A stretch of DNA of 64,000 nucleotides. It comes from Nectonema munidae. Lineage: Eukaryota; Nematomorpha; Nectonematoida; Nectonematidae. The stretch covers positions 1,293,501 through 1,357,500 of the forward strand of contig JAUIRK010001056.1 in the NCBI GenBank assembly GCA_030549495.1, written 5' to 3'. The position numbers and the translations under genes are program-made. Below, one piece after another: positions 50,871 through 63,700 of the stretch. The notes beneath the pieces were generated by a model that had not been told where the DNA came from, did not search any database, and worked only from the letters and a program-made list of their open reading frames with translations. The stretch's first letter is position 1. Every line of letters starts with the position of its first letter.

Positions 50871-53190
50871 AGTGAAACCTGCCTAGAGCGCCACCTTTAT
50901 AAGCCCGCCACCCTTATAAGGGCACCAGAAAGTGCTTTCCGCAAAATAATTTTGCATATTTTTTCATTGATTTGAGATCTAGAAGAGCGCCACCTGTCAA
51001 ATACAGTCAAGCGCCAGAATTTTTTCAGCTAAGTGCGCCATATCAATTAAAATAACATCACACCTAAACTCACATTCTTTCGGAATATGATTTTATATAC
51101 ACTTGTTATCAACACAAATAAGCTCATCACTTCTTTTTCTTGATTCACAGCTGTTTCCATTCGTGTGACAGCTGTAAATCAACGACACCTGTAAACCAAC
51201 TTTGTAAGAGTTAAGCAGGAAAAGCGTCATTTTGTCATTCCTTGTGTCTGACAAAACGAAATGATCTAGAACAGGTATGTGTGTTTCATAAAATACGTCA
51301 TTTTGTTTTGATTTTGATTAGATTTTGTCCGAACGAGGCAGTTTTTCTTATCAAATAACTTTAGTTCACAATTTTTATATAAAAAAACGAGTAAGATTTG
51401 AGTGACGTGTGTATGTACAAAAAAACAGTCAAAAGTAAATTTAGATGTAATGTGTCTTATTGTTGGATCATAGCAACATGTGTGTGTATGTGTTATGTAA
51501 ATATTGTTCGGTTATTCATGAGATTTAGCAATTACATCCACTCTGAAGAATCTATCTACGCCACTAGCAATAAGACACATTACATCTAAATTTACTTTTC
51601 ACTCTTCTTTGCACATCATGTAATTAAATTTTCATTTTAAAATCAATGTTTTCGTTTTCAAATTTTTTTTAGATTCTTAATTTTAAATTTTCTAATAACC
51701 CATAAAATGAAAGCATAATGTTATCTGAAAAGGTTAAAGTGATTGAACTGTATGAAAAAGTTAAAAGCTCTTGCAAAGTAGGTGAAACTTTTGGTGTGAG
51801 CAAGGATCAGGTACAGAGAATTATTTTGAAAAAAATGAAATTTTACAGGAGTATTAAGGTAAGACTACTTCTGCACGTAAACGCAAAGGTAGAAAACGGG
51901 TAATGAGGAAATTAACAGTTTAACGTTTAAGTGGTTCAAAGATGTAACATCTAGAAAAGTTCTTGTAAATGGTCCTTTAATACAAAGTCAAACTTCACGT
52001 TTTGCAAAAGACTTAAAAATAGATTCATTTCAAGCTTCAAGAGGATGGTTGCAAAGTTTTTTTAAAAAGAAATAATATTGTTCTTCATACAGCTACTGGA
52101 GAACAGAACCAAGTAGATTTAGGTATCATAACAAGCTGGAAAGAAAGTTTGCACCAAATTTGTAAAGATTATAAAGCTGAAGATATTTTCAAATTGGATG
52201 AAACAGGGCTTTATTTTCGAAGCGATGCTACAAAAAAAATATATCACGTTAACCCATTTAAGGCCAAACAAAGCAGACGATATCTAAAAAAACGCAGACG
52301 ATTTATATTCAAAGTCATTGAAAAAAGCAGACGAAGATGAAATTACTTATGTTCCAAAAAAGGAACATTGGCGTAAATGGGTTAAAAATACATATTGCTC
52401 TGGTATCAAAGACTCTAAAGAACGAATAACATTCCTATTATGTTCTTCTATGACTGGAGAGAAACTCAAGCCAGTTGTGATTGGAAAAAACAAGAAACCA
52501 CGTTGCTTCAAAGCTATAAATGTTGACAATCTACCTGTTAAATAACTCAAAAGCTTGGATGACTGGTGATTTCTTCACAATTTGGCTAGAAAAGTTGAAT
52601 AAACGCATGCAAGCCCAAAAACGTAAAATTTTACTTTTCTTATATAACGCATCTTGTCATTTTCATCTCAACGCTGAAAACATAAAGTTAATTTTTTTTT
52701 GCCTGCAAAAACAAAACATGAATGTCAACCAATGGATCAAGGAATCATCCAGACTATGAAACTAAAATTCAGGAAAAAACAATTTACTTGCATATTAAAT
52801 CAATTAAAAATTGTAAAATAGCACTTCTTCACACATAATATTGGTTAAGTAAGTCATGGGATGAAGTCGAAAGCATGACAATTCAGAAGTGTTTTGCTCG
52901 TTTCGGTTTCAAATTTGAAGAAAACAATTCAGCATTCTTTGTAGAAAATGAAAAAGATGACAACTTCGATGATATACCTACACTAATATTATCACTTTTA
53001 AAAGATTTGTTCAATCACGACTATAGCAAGCTTGATGAAATTGACAAGAATTTAGCTACTAATGACGAGTTGATGGACTGGAATCTCTCTGCCCAAGAAC
53101 TACCTGCTCTTGAAAATGCAAGCAACTCATGTGATAGTGACAATGATGTTAAACTACTTACAAAAAGTATACTCCGACTCTGACTTCAAG
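50871..53190 (+). mobile_element. Third Tigger element, decayed
   Basis: CAGTGAAACCTGCCTAGAGC at 50871 is a Tigger-like end. 51718-51903 reads LSEKVKVIELYEKVKSSCKV, then VSKDQVQRIILKK, the helix-turn-helix. Next come KVLVNGPLIQSQTSRFAKDL and FQASRGWLQSFFKKK, DNA-binding part two. 52149 onwards has DIFKLDETGLYFRSDAT (catalytic Asp region), KERITFLLCSSMTGEKLKP, then AWMTGDFFTIWLEKL and ILLFLYNASCHFHLN, where the usual DNCPAH is altered. 52875-53183 is an acidic C-terminal tail. Frame changes are frequent, so the copy is dead. It carries an inverted repeat at 51431-51599. The right end is not clear. Confidence 0.85.
51431..51599. repeat. Perfect inverted repeat, 32-bp arms, 105-bp loop
   Basis: AAAAGTAAATTTAGATGTAA plus TGTGTCTTATTG (51431-51462) is repeated exactly in reverse complement at 51568-51599. 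It lies just before the helix-turn-helix region of the Tigger fossil. Confidence 0.93.
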
Positions 53191-53199
53191 TACTTAAAA

Positions 53200-55570
53200 A
53201 CTTAATAAATTTAACGCCATCTCTACACTTCCAACTTTGACTAAAGAAGGATCTAGCCAAGCCAAAACGAGGGAAAGGAAGGAGCCTTGCGAATCTTATT
53301 CCTCTGCCGTGAGTAAAATGGCGTGCCTTCTATCTCATTCCTTGTGCTTCTCTTTTTCATCGTTTGGCGAAATGTTTTTTTCCTAATCACTCAAAAACTA
53401 AAAATTCCATGACGAATAAGAGAGCACGAAATAATACAACATGGCATTTCTTTAACGCGCGTAGATCTTCGAAAAGACAGTGAAGCCAGGAGCTGGATAA
53501 AGACAATTTTAGGAATTGGAGATGGAAGCTGAGCTGGAACATCGAAATGCGTTGCACTACACGAGATAATCTTGGGAGTAAGAGTGCAAAAGCTATCATT
53601 TGGAAAAGAACAGCAAAGTCGGGTTATAATAAACGACCATTGGAGGTCAATTTTAGTTCGCTATATCCATATTTCGTTATATCAGGAAGGACATAAAAGA
53701 GGCCAGAATTTGTGATGAACATAAAAGTCATAAATATAAAAATAAACTTATTACGAGTCTCTAACGAAGTCTGTGATCTTGTGTTGTTTTATAACAAGCT
53801 TGGCTTTGCTCATAATATGATATGTTAACTCCTATAATACGATTGAAATAAAGTCTATCAAAAGCCTTGGTTAAACCATCCATAGTCTTTTAAATACGCC
53901 ATACATTCCAACACATCAGTAAACTTTCGTGGTATGAGGGAGATATCCAATTAATTTAAAACGACTTTGTGGCGTAAGGCGCTTGGAAATCCTGGCGGAA
54001 TTTCGTTATAGTCGATTTAAACATAATAAACAGGAGATTTTGACCGGTTAATTCGTGGAATTTCGTTATAACCAAATTCGTTTAAAACAGATTCCCCATT
54101 AGTTTAGCTTTGAAATCAGATAAACAGGAGTGAAATCATGGGAGAAGGACGGCCTTAATGATCCTTGGGCCAGTGCAATAACGATTACAGGGCCCCCAAT
54201 TTAAAAAGAATAATTTTTTATAAAAAATTTATAAATTTATTTTTCAAAAATTTTGACCGAAAAAAATTAAAAAAAATTGAGTTTATTGGACCGAATAAAA
54301 TTTATAAACCACTGCTAAATTGACCGATTTAGCAGTGGAACGTTTTTTTGGGTGTAGACAAACATTTGTTGTTCGCCCAGCTGATAAAATCTTAAAATAA
54401 TTGATTCGTGACTATTGACTTCTTGTAAAGTATAAATGATGAAAAAATATGTAAATTTTTAGGATCGAAAATTAAGAGAAGAAAGAAGAGTGTGCGAAAA
54501 TTCAAGACATTCATGCAGAAGGCCAATTAGTTTAGATTTAACTTATAAAAAGTAAAGGTTAAATTATTTAGGATCTAAACTTTTGTGATCTCACATACAA
54601 AATAAGTTTTATGAATTGAAAATGCAAATAAAATTTTTTAAGTCATTCAATAAAGACATGACTAAGTTGGAATAATAGATGAAGGTTTAGAAAAATACAA
54701 AACAGTAATTGAACAAAATTGAATGAGCAATTTTTTCAAATTTTGACATATTTAGTATGGTCTCGTGACTCAATGGACGTTTAGAAAAAAAATTGATTTT
54801 TGGAAGGTGAACAGAAGAGATCATTAGACTTCATAGATTCTTCATTATGATAAAATTACATGAGAGGGTATCGAAAAGTTATATGTTGAGTTGCATTCAT
54901 CGTCTTTTTGCTTCTTTTGTTCACAAATCCTGCGCACAAGAGTTGCTATTCCTTACTACATTTGTGAAAAATTATTCTAAAAATTTTCAAATAAAGACAT
55001 AGCCAAGTTTGATCGTTGTATTGATAAGGCAAATACTTATATATTTTGACATTTTTTGTATGGTCTCCAGTGACACATTGTGCTCTAAGTAAAAAAAAGC
55101 TGTTTTTGCCTACACTAGTTCACTATCCTCAACTGCATTATCCACACATGTTTTCACTGGTTTAACTCTTTTTGATCATTTGTTTCCATTTTTGATAATG
55201 GATAAAAAAAATTTTATGAAGCTGAAAAAGTTTTTTATTAAACATGGAAGCGTTTTTGAAGTTATATTTCCTGAAAACTTTGACAATGCCAAACCTATCA
55301 TTGACTAAGAGGATGAAAATGTGTTGTATCAACACAAGTGGAAATCCTGACGAATTTAAATCGTCAAAACAAATAAATGAATGCATTTTCCCTACTATAT
55401 TTAAACCTATTCCAAACAGAAAGTTTAAACCTAAAATGAAAACGCTTATGCATGCCGTCTACAATTGATGCCGATCGTTAAGAAGTCTGGTTAATACGCT
55501 AATGCTTCTTCCTCAAGCTAACTTTTATGCAGCTCAAAAAGGGTGTTTATTTGGGATTGATTTTTAGGAG
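53200..55570. other. Stretch without recognised gene
   Basis: TTAACGCCATCT at 53211; 53630-54090 has TTCGTTATA(A/T) pieces (TTCGCTATATCC, TTTCGTTATATCAGG, TTTCGTTATAACC) that suggest a further Tigger MITE. Open frames at 53387-53599 and 55162-55468 are unrecognised. Confidence 0.4.
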
Positions 55571-55696
55571 ATGTGTGCTTTTTCAGGTATACATTCAATA
55601 ATAGGATATCATACTTTAAGAAAAGGCAGAGATTATAATCAGTTTTAGTGAAGTATGATGCCCTATTATTGAATGCATACCCAAAAAAGCACACAT
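55571..55696. repeat. Imperfect hairpin, ~48-bp arms
   Basis: ATGTGTGCTTTTTCAGGTAT with ACATTCAATAATAGGATATC (55571-55619) pairs with 55649-55696 (AGTATGATGCCCTATTATTG ... AAAAAAGCACACAT) at about 43 of 49 positions. The loop is about 30 bases. It could be a mini inverted-repeat element or a precursor of small RNA. Confidence 0.85.
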
Positions 55697-55885
55697 TTCA
55701 ATATTTAAATTAAAAATAACTATTCTGCACCTTTCTGTTAGTGAAAGATTATGTTAAGGCTAAATCCATTAAGTGAAGTTTCAAAATTTGGGCCTTGGCT
55801 GCAATTTCTGCTTTTGTTTACAGTTTGAATCTATACTGTGGAAAAACAGAAGTGAGTGATTGCGGGTTAGGGAAGTGTGTATTAA

Positions 55886-58660
55886 CCCTATTAGTACTGG
55901 GGACGTAAAACGCCCCCCCCCTCTCCCTTCACTAAAAAATTAATTGTACAAAATTGGCTGAATAATATCCCTTTAAATTTTGTGACTTTTTCTAAAATCG
56001 CTAGCTGCATCTTTTGAAACCATTTTCATGGTAGTTGAATGACCCTTTCATGTCCAAAACTGTCAATCAAAATCAAAAATTAAAATTTTTCAGCAAAATT
56101 TTGACATTATCTGTAGTTAACCTTATAACTTAGGATCTATATTATATACTAGCTTGAAAATTTATAATTATATAGTTTTGAACGTCTAACACTTTATATA
56201 TTTAATCTTTTCAATAATCATGGCTACTTTTTAGAAAATGTCAATTAAATTTTGATTAATCTAAATATATCTAATAAAATATACCTTCATATTTTACATA
56301 AAATATATGTTTTTAAACTAAACCGGCCATGCTGATTTTATTTCTGGACTCATTTTTACATTTAGGTTTTGAAAATGCCTATAAGTGTTAATCAAATTTG
56401 CGGTTTACTTTTAAAAATTGTCTCCAAAACATTCCTTCAAATTTTACATAAAATATGTTTTATACTAAATCGGCCATGCTGGTTTCATTTCTGGACTCAT
56501 TTTTTACATTCAGGATGTGAAAATACCAATAAGTATTAATCAAATTTGCCTTTAGTTCTAAAATTTGTTTCCAAAAATATTTATTTAAATTTTACATGAA
56601 ATATATGTTTTTATAGCAAATAGATCATGATGGTTTCATTTCTGGACGCAGTTTTCGTATTTAGAGGTTTTACTGCTTGTGTCAATCAAATTTGAGGTTT
56701 ATGTCTGAAAACGATATCCCAAAATATTCTCTCTAATTTTACATGAAATATATGTTTTTATACCAATTTGACAATAATTTTATTTCTGAAATCAGTTTTT
56801 GCATCTAAAGGTTTTAAATATCTGAAAGTGTCAATCAAATGATCGATTTACGTTTAATGTCTACAGAAATATTTTTGAAATTTAAATAAAATATCTGTTT
56901 TTATGCCAAATGGAAAATGCTGGTTTCATTTTTCAACTCAGGTTTATCTATGGTTTTAAAATATCTGAAAGCTTCAATCAGATTTGCGGTTTACTTCTAG
57001 ATACTGTCTTCAAAAATATTTTCAAAAAAATAAAATATCTGTTTTATACCAAATCGACTATGCTTATTTTATTTCTGTACTGGATTTTGGATAATACGGT
57101 TTAAAAATATCTCGAAGTGGCAATTGAATTAGTAATGTATGCCTGAAAATCAGTTCTATAAAAAAAATTTTAAAAATCGTTGCATATTAGGTATATAGTA
57201 AAAATATACTTTTTTTTTGTATATTTTGGCTTATAATACTTTCTTCAATCATTTTCAGTATGAAATATTTATTTAAAAAAAACAAAACTTATTATAAAAT
57301 CTTTTGAAGATTAGTATGAGAGAAGGAAGCAATCTGAAAACAAATTGAAAAGAGAACGTGTGATGAAAAGAAATAATTTAAAAAAATATGTATCTTGACT
57401 AAATGGAAGATCTTCCATGTTCTAATGAACTAGGAAATGGTTTAATTATATAATATTAGGTGCTTCAAAAAAGATTTTGACTGTGAAAAAGAAGTTTCTC
57501 TTTTACAAATGAAAAATATTTAAATCTATAGCTTATCATTTATCATTTAACTAAGATGGGTATGAAATCTGAAAATTTAGAATAGGTCAGATTTATCAAA
57601 AATTGCACAGATGACAATATTTAGTCACTACCAAGATATTTTTAATTTAAATTGAATTTGTCCATCTTTTTCCTTTTGAGTCAAAGAGAGAATTTTTTAG
57701 ATGAAGAACATGGACAACTTTTTGTAGTTGAACAATGAACATCAAGAATGATTCGTCAGAAAAAAACCTTTGGACTGAGATTGGTTGACAAATATTCAGG
57801 CCTGATAAAATACACGATACTGATAAAAAGTCTTCAAGAAGATTCTTTAATCAGAATGCTTTGAGAGCGGAAAAAAGTAATTTTATCCTTATAAAAAATT
57901 TTTCGAACACACATTGAGGAATATAAATTTCTAATGAAAAAAGAGCTACCAAGAAAGGATCATCATAGAATGAATAGCAAAATTACATACTGTAAATTAT
58001 AATATGACGTAGAGACCATGAGTGGATAACGAATTTGTAGCCAAAAAGATGGAGGTCCTATCGAGATACATAAGTTACCGTCAAATGAAACATTTTGAGT
58101 GAATTAAACACCTAAAGTTGGTTTATTAAATAAATTAAGAAAATAATTAGCAGATAAATACTGCAAATAGAAGTTATTTTATGTCTATATATTTGACATT
58201 GATTTATAGCTTTAATCGATTTTTTGACAGGTTTTATTGATTTCATAAAAAATGTACATTACCATATTCTACATACTTGAAATGTATAAAAAACTTTTTA
58301 TAAGAATAAAAATTTTAATTTTGACATGGGCTGTCATATTTAAATTATTTTTTGTCAGGTACTAATTTTTATAATAAAAAAAAGGAATATCACCAGTAAA
58401 CACAGCCTACTTGAAAATGGGTATATGTGTGTAAAAAATTTTATATAATTATTTAAATAAAGAGTTCCTTTTTGAGATGAGCTGTCAAATATAAAAAAAT
58501 TTTTTGACAGGTTTGATTGATTTTGATTAAAAAAAATGGACAACACCACTGAATTCAGCATAGTTGAAATATATATGTAACATTAAAAATATTTATAAAA
58601 ATTTATTAATATCTGAGAAAATAGGGGGGGGGGCACAAATTTAACCCAGCACTAATAGGG
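55886..58660 (+). mobile_element. Complete TTAA-flanked element with internal tandem repeats, 2775 bp
   Basis: Ends CCCTATTAGTACTGGG and CCCAGCACTAATAGGG are inverted repeats (one mismatch), flanked by TTAA at 55882-55885 and 58661-58664. Close to both ends are C or G homopolymer runs. The first ~350 bp match 450-798 in reverse, then come about six diverged ~147-bp tandem units (56280-57130), then ~1.4 kb of AT-rich DNA shared with 62600-63660. There is no ORF with recognisable content. The TTAA flank and CCC start point to mobilisation by a piggyBac-type transposase (inference). Confidence 0.88.
56280..57130. repeat. Tandem array, ~147-bp unit, about six diverged copies
   Basis: Each unit has AAATATATGTTTTTATA(C/G)C, (C/A)CATG(C/A)TG(G/A)TTT(C/T)ATTTCTG, and G(T/C)(G/T)TCAATCAAATTTG blocks at 56376, 56522, 56670, 56816, 56955 and 57110. 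Copies become more diverged towards the right. Confidence 0.85.
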
Positions 58661-58664
58661 TTAA

Positions 58665-61600
58665 TGAAGTTAGCTGAAGGTTTGAGTGTTCAGGGTGCGA
58701 TTTATGCTTTGAGTATTTTTATACCTCAATTGATTTGATGTCTTATTTACACGATAGAGGTATTTGCGTGTACGGAATAAAAATCTTCCTGGCAATTTGA
58801 AAAAAGGATATTTCAATTTCAAAAAAGGAGATACAGATTATGTTCAAACTGAAAATAAAAAATCTTTTATTCGTTTTATCTGAGAATTTTTTTGATCTTT
58901 TCGAGACATCAATAGGACATTCTTTTATTGTTTATAAAATGTTATTAACAGAAGAAAAGAAAAAAATTAATTTCTTTGTTTGAAATCAAGCACGCCCTAG
59001 CAAAAAAATTAGTTAGTAATTTTACATCAAGAGAACCTTCAATATTCCAACATCCAGTCTCCAGAAATTCAAGATCAAAACCATTTGCTAAAGTTTTAAG
59101 AAAAGGATGCTTTTTGTGTCAAAAAAAAATTTGACAAAACTTACTTTTTGTTTCGCATGCCGCAAGTATCTACGTATAATTTTCATTTTTCTCAATAAAT
59201 TTTTTTACTTTTTTAGAACTCGATATACAAAAAATTATTATTTCACACCAAAGCATGCAAAAAGGATGCTGAAGTATATTAGAGAGTGTATTTATATAAA
59301 ATTATTCATTTAATTATGAAAAATTGGTTGTGTATTGTTTTTTAAAAACAATAAAGAAATCAACTTAGTTTCAAAAATGAATAATTTACATTAGTTTTTG
59401 AATATATTTTACTTTTTATAAATTTTGCAATTATTTTCTTAAAAATGCAATAAATACACACAAGAAAATAAAATTGATAATACAAAATAATAACTTTTTG
59501 TTAAAATTTAATTAAATGTGTTCATATTTGAGATAAGACATAATGGTGAAAAAAATGAACTTTATAATGAGTCCCAATGGGTCAACGGAGACCCATGACA
59601 TTATTTCAGAAATTGAAAAACAAAATAAATTTTTTTATCTTCTCTTAGTAAGTTATAAAATGGTAAAAGATGTAAAGGCAGTTTTCTTTTTACGATATTT
59701 TACTTTTCCAAACTCAAGAGTTAAAAAAAATTACAAAAAAAGTGAAATTGTGACATGAATACACAGTTAAAGCAGAGCAACGATAAATGTTGGAAAGAAA
59801 AATCATTGTTTTTGAATTATTTTGCAAAAAGAGTGATAAAGATTCCAAGTTGGTTGCAAGATATCAAAGGTTTTCGAAAATTGTTTCAAGTTACAAAACG
59901 AATTTTATAATTTCAAAAAAAGGCCTCAAAAAATCTAGCTTTTACTTTCACAAATTTATCATTATTTTTCTAACGAATAAGAATTTTTTTGTCCTGACTT
60001 ATTTTCTATCCATATTTATTTCGGTTTGTTGATTTAAAAATTTGGTAGGACTAATAGGGCCAATTGTTACAATATCAAAAGGGTAGGTTAATTTAAAATC
60101 TTAGAGCAGGGTTTTTCAAAGTTGTGGATCCCTCTACCCCTAAGTGGGCCATGGAACAAATAAAGTTGGTTGCGGAACAAATGACCCGGGTGGCGGAAGT
60201 AATAAAATGGGTCACGACAAAAAATCTTTACGTTTGTGTCGGAATTTCCTTCATAATTGTTTTTCTATAAAAAAAATATACATGAAAATCGTGGATGGAA
60301 CTGAACTAAGTGAAGATAATTAATCTTTGATTTCCTACAGGTGGGTGTAATGCGTCCCGATGCAAACGGTCATTTTTGCTATACCTCGCAGTAACAAAAA
60401 TAGGACTAGAATTTTGGAGACTAATCAAATCACTTTCCTTTTCAGTGGAATTATATATGTTGTAAGCAGGGTATTTTAATTTCCTGGGATATTGGTATCA
60501 TTTTGTTCCTTCCTCAAAGGCTAATGAAATATTCCATTTAAAAAAAAATTAAATTTTCTGTCTTTTTATCCTAATCAATAAATACACTTCGATTTTTGGC
60601 ACTAGTCGTTGCATTATAATTTTTTAATTTAGGAGGATGAATCAAGAAGAGTCCAAAATTAGGGTGATGCGAAAAACATAAATATTTCTTACTTTTCGGA
60701 AATATGCGCCTGTCGCTGTGACAAAGAAGAGGTGAGCCTAAAAATCGTGATAGGAGAAGAATTGCAAATATTATTAATCAAAGCATTAATTCAAATGTTT
60801 ATAAATGGAATTGTTCCTTTCAAAATTTTATCACATTCATTCACACAGTTGAAGGGAATTGATATAGCTGCATTATTGATTTGTTGTCACACGCACACGT
60901 GTCAACTCTTTTATACGCAGTGCTAAGGCACATAAAGCAGTCTCATCTCTGGCGAATTATATCTTACATCTACATATATAGCTAAAAGAAAAACGTCAAT
61001 ATATGATTCGATTCTGCTTTTTTTTAAATCAATATTAAATAATACACATTCCCAATAATGGAAGTGAAGGTATACTATTATGTATAAATGTGTGTGTGTG
61101 TGTGGTGTATATGTGTGTGCGTGATTATAAAAGTGGAAAAGCCTAGAGCATCTCATATGGCAATTATTTACATTGATTATATTATTTATGCGCCACAAGA
61201 TATAATGGATAGCATATCACATATAAGAGTTATTTGTCGTCATTGAGAACACCTTAGAAACAAATTTGTAATTCTCTTTCAACAGAGATTAAATGTCTAT
61301 AAAAGGAGATTCGGTATGATTGACTGCTATAATGAGTGCATTTTGTTCATGGTTTGCATAACTTAGCTGCTATGTTTACAGTTTCTGACGAGAACCAACT
61401 CTCCACATGTGCCTTTACAAGTGCCCCAGTCAGTCTACCAATCACCACAATTGGGCTATCAACTCTATATGTCATTTGCCCAGTTTTTGCGAAAAGTTAA
61501 ATTTTTGTTTGAATGAAAGACGAATATTATTCATATACAAGAGGTTATTGTTATAGCTTAGAGCTTGTTAAATTTTATGTTCGAATTTCACTATTTAATT

Positions 61601-61740
61601 TATTTAACATAAATCCTTTGATAAATTTGGTATAGCAAAACACTACTTTTAAGGTTTTATTTTGGAATGCTAATGTCAAATATTGCATTTTATTCTTTCT
61701 TGATGAACGAGTATTTAAAAAATTAAGTTATTTTGTTCCA
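58665..61740. other. AT-rich stretch without recognised gene
   Basis: The open frames at 59107-60032 are Lys/Phe/Ile-rich and look like chance frames. At 60107 CAGGGTTTTTCAAAGTTGTG followed by GGGCCATGGAAC pieces resembles a hAT (Charlie-like) left end; no right end was found. A (TG)n microsatellite lies at 61088-61126. Confidence 0.45.
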
Positions 61741-61749
61741 AGTTCTATG

Positions 61750-63700
61750 ACTTTAGTTACATTTTTGAAATTTTAAATAAAATTAAATTTTTTATACCAA
61801 ATCGCCCATGCTGATTTAAATTCTTGACTCAGTTTTTGCAATTAGAATGTTAAAATGTCTAAAAGTATTAATCAATTTTGCGGTGAACGTCTGAAATTTT
61901 TTTCCAATAATATCATTCAAATGTATACTTTTTACACTAAATCAATCATGCTGACCAATCAAATTTGTTGGTGTTACGCCTGAAAATTGTATCTAAGAAT
62001 ATTAGTCAAATTAAAAAGAAAAACATATGTTTATATATCTATTAAATTTTAAACAACGTATATTTTTACACTAAATAAACCATGCCGATTTAAATTCCAA
62101 AATAATTTTTTGCAATTAGGGTTCTGAGAAAGTGTCTCCAAAAACATTTATCCACATTTTAAATATAATGCATTTTTTAAAATAAATCGAACATGCTGAT
62201 TTTATTTCTTGACTTATTTTTTGCAATTAGGGTGTGAAAATGTGAATCTTATTTGTGGTTGACGACTAAAAATTATTTCCTATAGAATATTATTTATATT
62301 CTCAATAAAATTATTTTTTATTCTAGATCACCATTCTGATTTCATTTTTAGACACAATTTTCGTAATTTGGATGTGAAAATGTCAATCAAATTTGTTAGT
62401 TTCGCCTGAAAATGTTCTTCAAAAAGATTTATTCACATTTTAAGTAAAAATAAATTCACCAAAAAAGTAATCTGAAAATTTTCAAACAATTAGAGTTACC
62501 TTACCCTAACTATGACAGATATCAATATATGAAGCTATTCTCAAAAGAAATTTTATAAATATAATTCGAATTTGACCGTTTTATTCTTTCAGTGTAAATG
62601 AAAGAGTCTTTACAAGATCAACAAAGAGATTCTCTTCAATAGAAAAGTTCTAAAATCGCTTAAATTCTGAATTAAATAAATCCCTGAAAAGGTTTTTTCG
62701 AACATAGATTGCACAAAATGAATTTCTGATGAAAGTAGAGCTACCAAGATGGTCCCAGTTTAGAATGAAGAGCAAGATTAGATAGCATATAAAGTAAAGG
62801 ACAAATGAAGTACAGACTGCATAATTCAAGCTGTCTCTAATTACTAAACAGAGGGAAGGATAAACTGAGGACCACGAATCAAACCAAGGAGGACCAAACG
62901 TGTTTGCTTTTCAATTTTTATAACAATTTTACTGTTGAATTAATTTATTTATCATTAAATATATCATAATAATATATAACGCTCTATAGGATTTTTATAG
63001 AAAAATTTCATAAGAAATAAAAATGTATTCATTTAAATTTTATGAGCTTTTATCGAACATGATCTGAGGTTGCTTTGAGTAGAAATTTGGTTCCATTCCC
63101 ATTTTAATGAGATTGGGACAAAATCATTATTACATGAAGATAGAAAATTATTTTATCGATTGGGCATAATAGTTACTGTAGTGTCGAATTAACTAAATAT
63201 ATAACCATTTTAACCACATTGAAATGCAGTATTCATTACATGTCAATAATTGACAAAAAATAACGTCATGATGAAATAGAAAAAAGTCGATTTGCTAAAT
63301 GAGACGAAAATTGTTCAAAAATTATAAAAAAATATATCTGACCCCAAATTAACCAAAGTTAAGCTGTAACCGCAATTTAAATCTAGTGTGGCAAAAGTAT
63401 TTTCAGAATCTAATTGAGCATGCTCAATTTTGCTGTCTATGGATAAGTTCATTTTAAAATATTGAAAAAAAAGTGTTCGGCGTTAAGTCAACTGTTAAAG
63501 CTAATTTGCTGACAGGTAAAATATTTTGGGTGAATCAATCACCAAAATTGAGTATATAAAATAAATTAAGACAATAAATAAGCCAAAAAATGTGGATTTC
63601 ATAATATATTTTAAAGTTTATATATTTGGCATTGCTTGATTGATTTTCATGAAAAAAATGATATCATCTGATTAGCAATCAATTATTTAGTGGGTTCACG
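61750..63700 (+). mobile_element. Third, diverged copy of the tandem-repeat TTAA element
   Basis: 61780-62430 has about five diverged units (TACCAAATCGCCCATGCTGATT, split as in the array above, with TTGCAATTAG). Blocks at 62690-62790 (TTTTTTCGAACATAGATT, GAGCTACCAAGA) and 63530-63660 (AAATAAATTAAGACAATAAA, TTGATTGATTTTCATGAAAA) follow 57895-58000 and 58130-58260 of the complete copy. The outer inverted repeats are gone. Confidence 0.75.

Noticed and set aside
59107-60032. Three consecutive ORFs of 68-81 codons on the + strand
   Set aside because: Lys/Phe/Ile-rich composition as expected by chance in AT-rich DNA; no splice or motif support.
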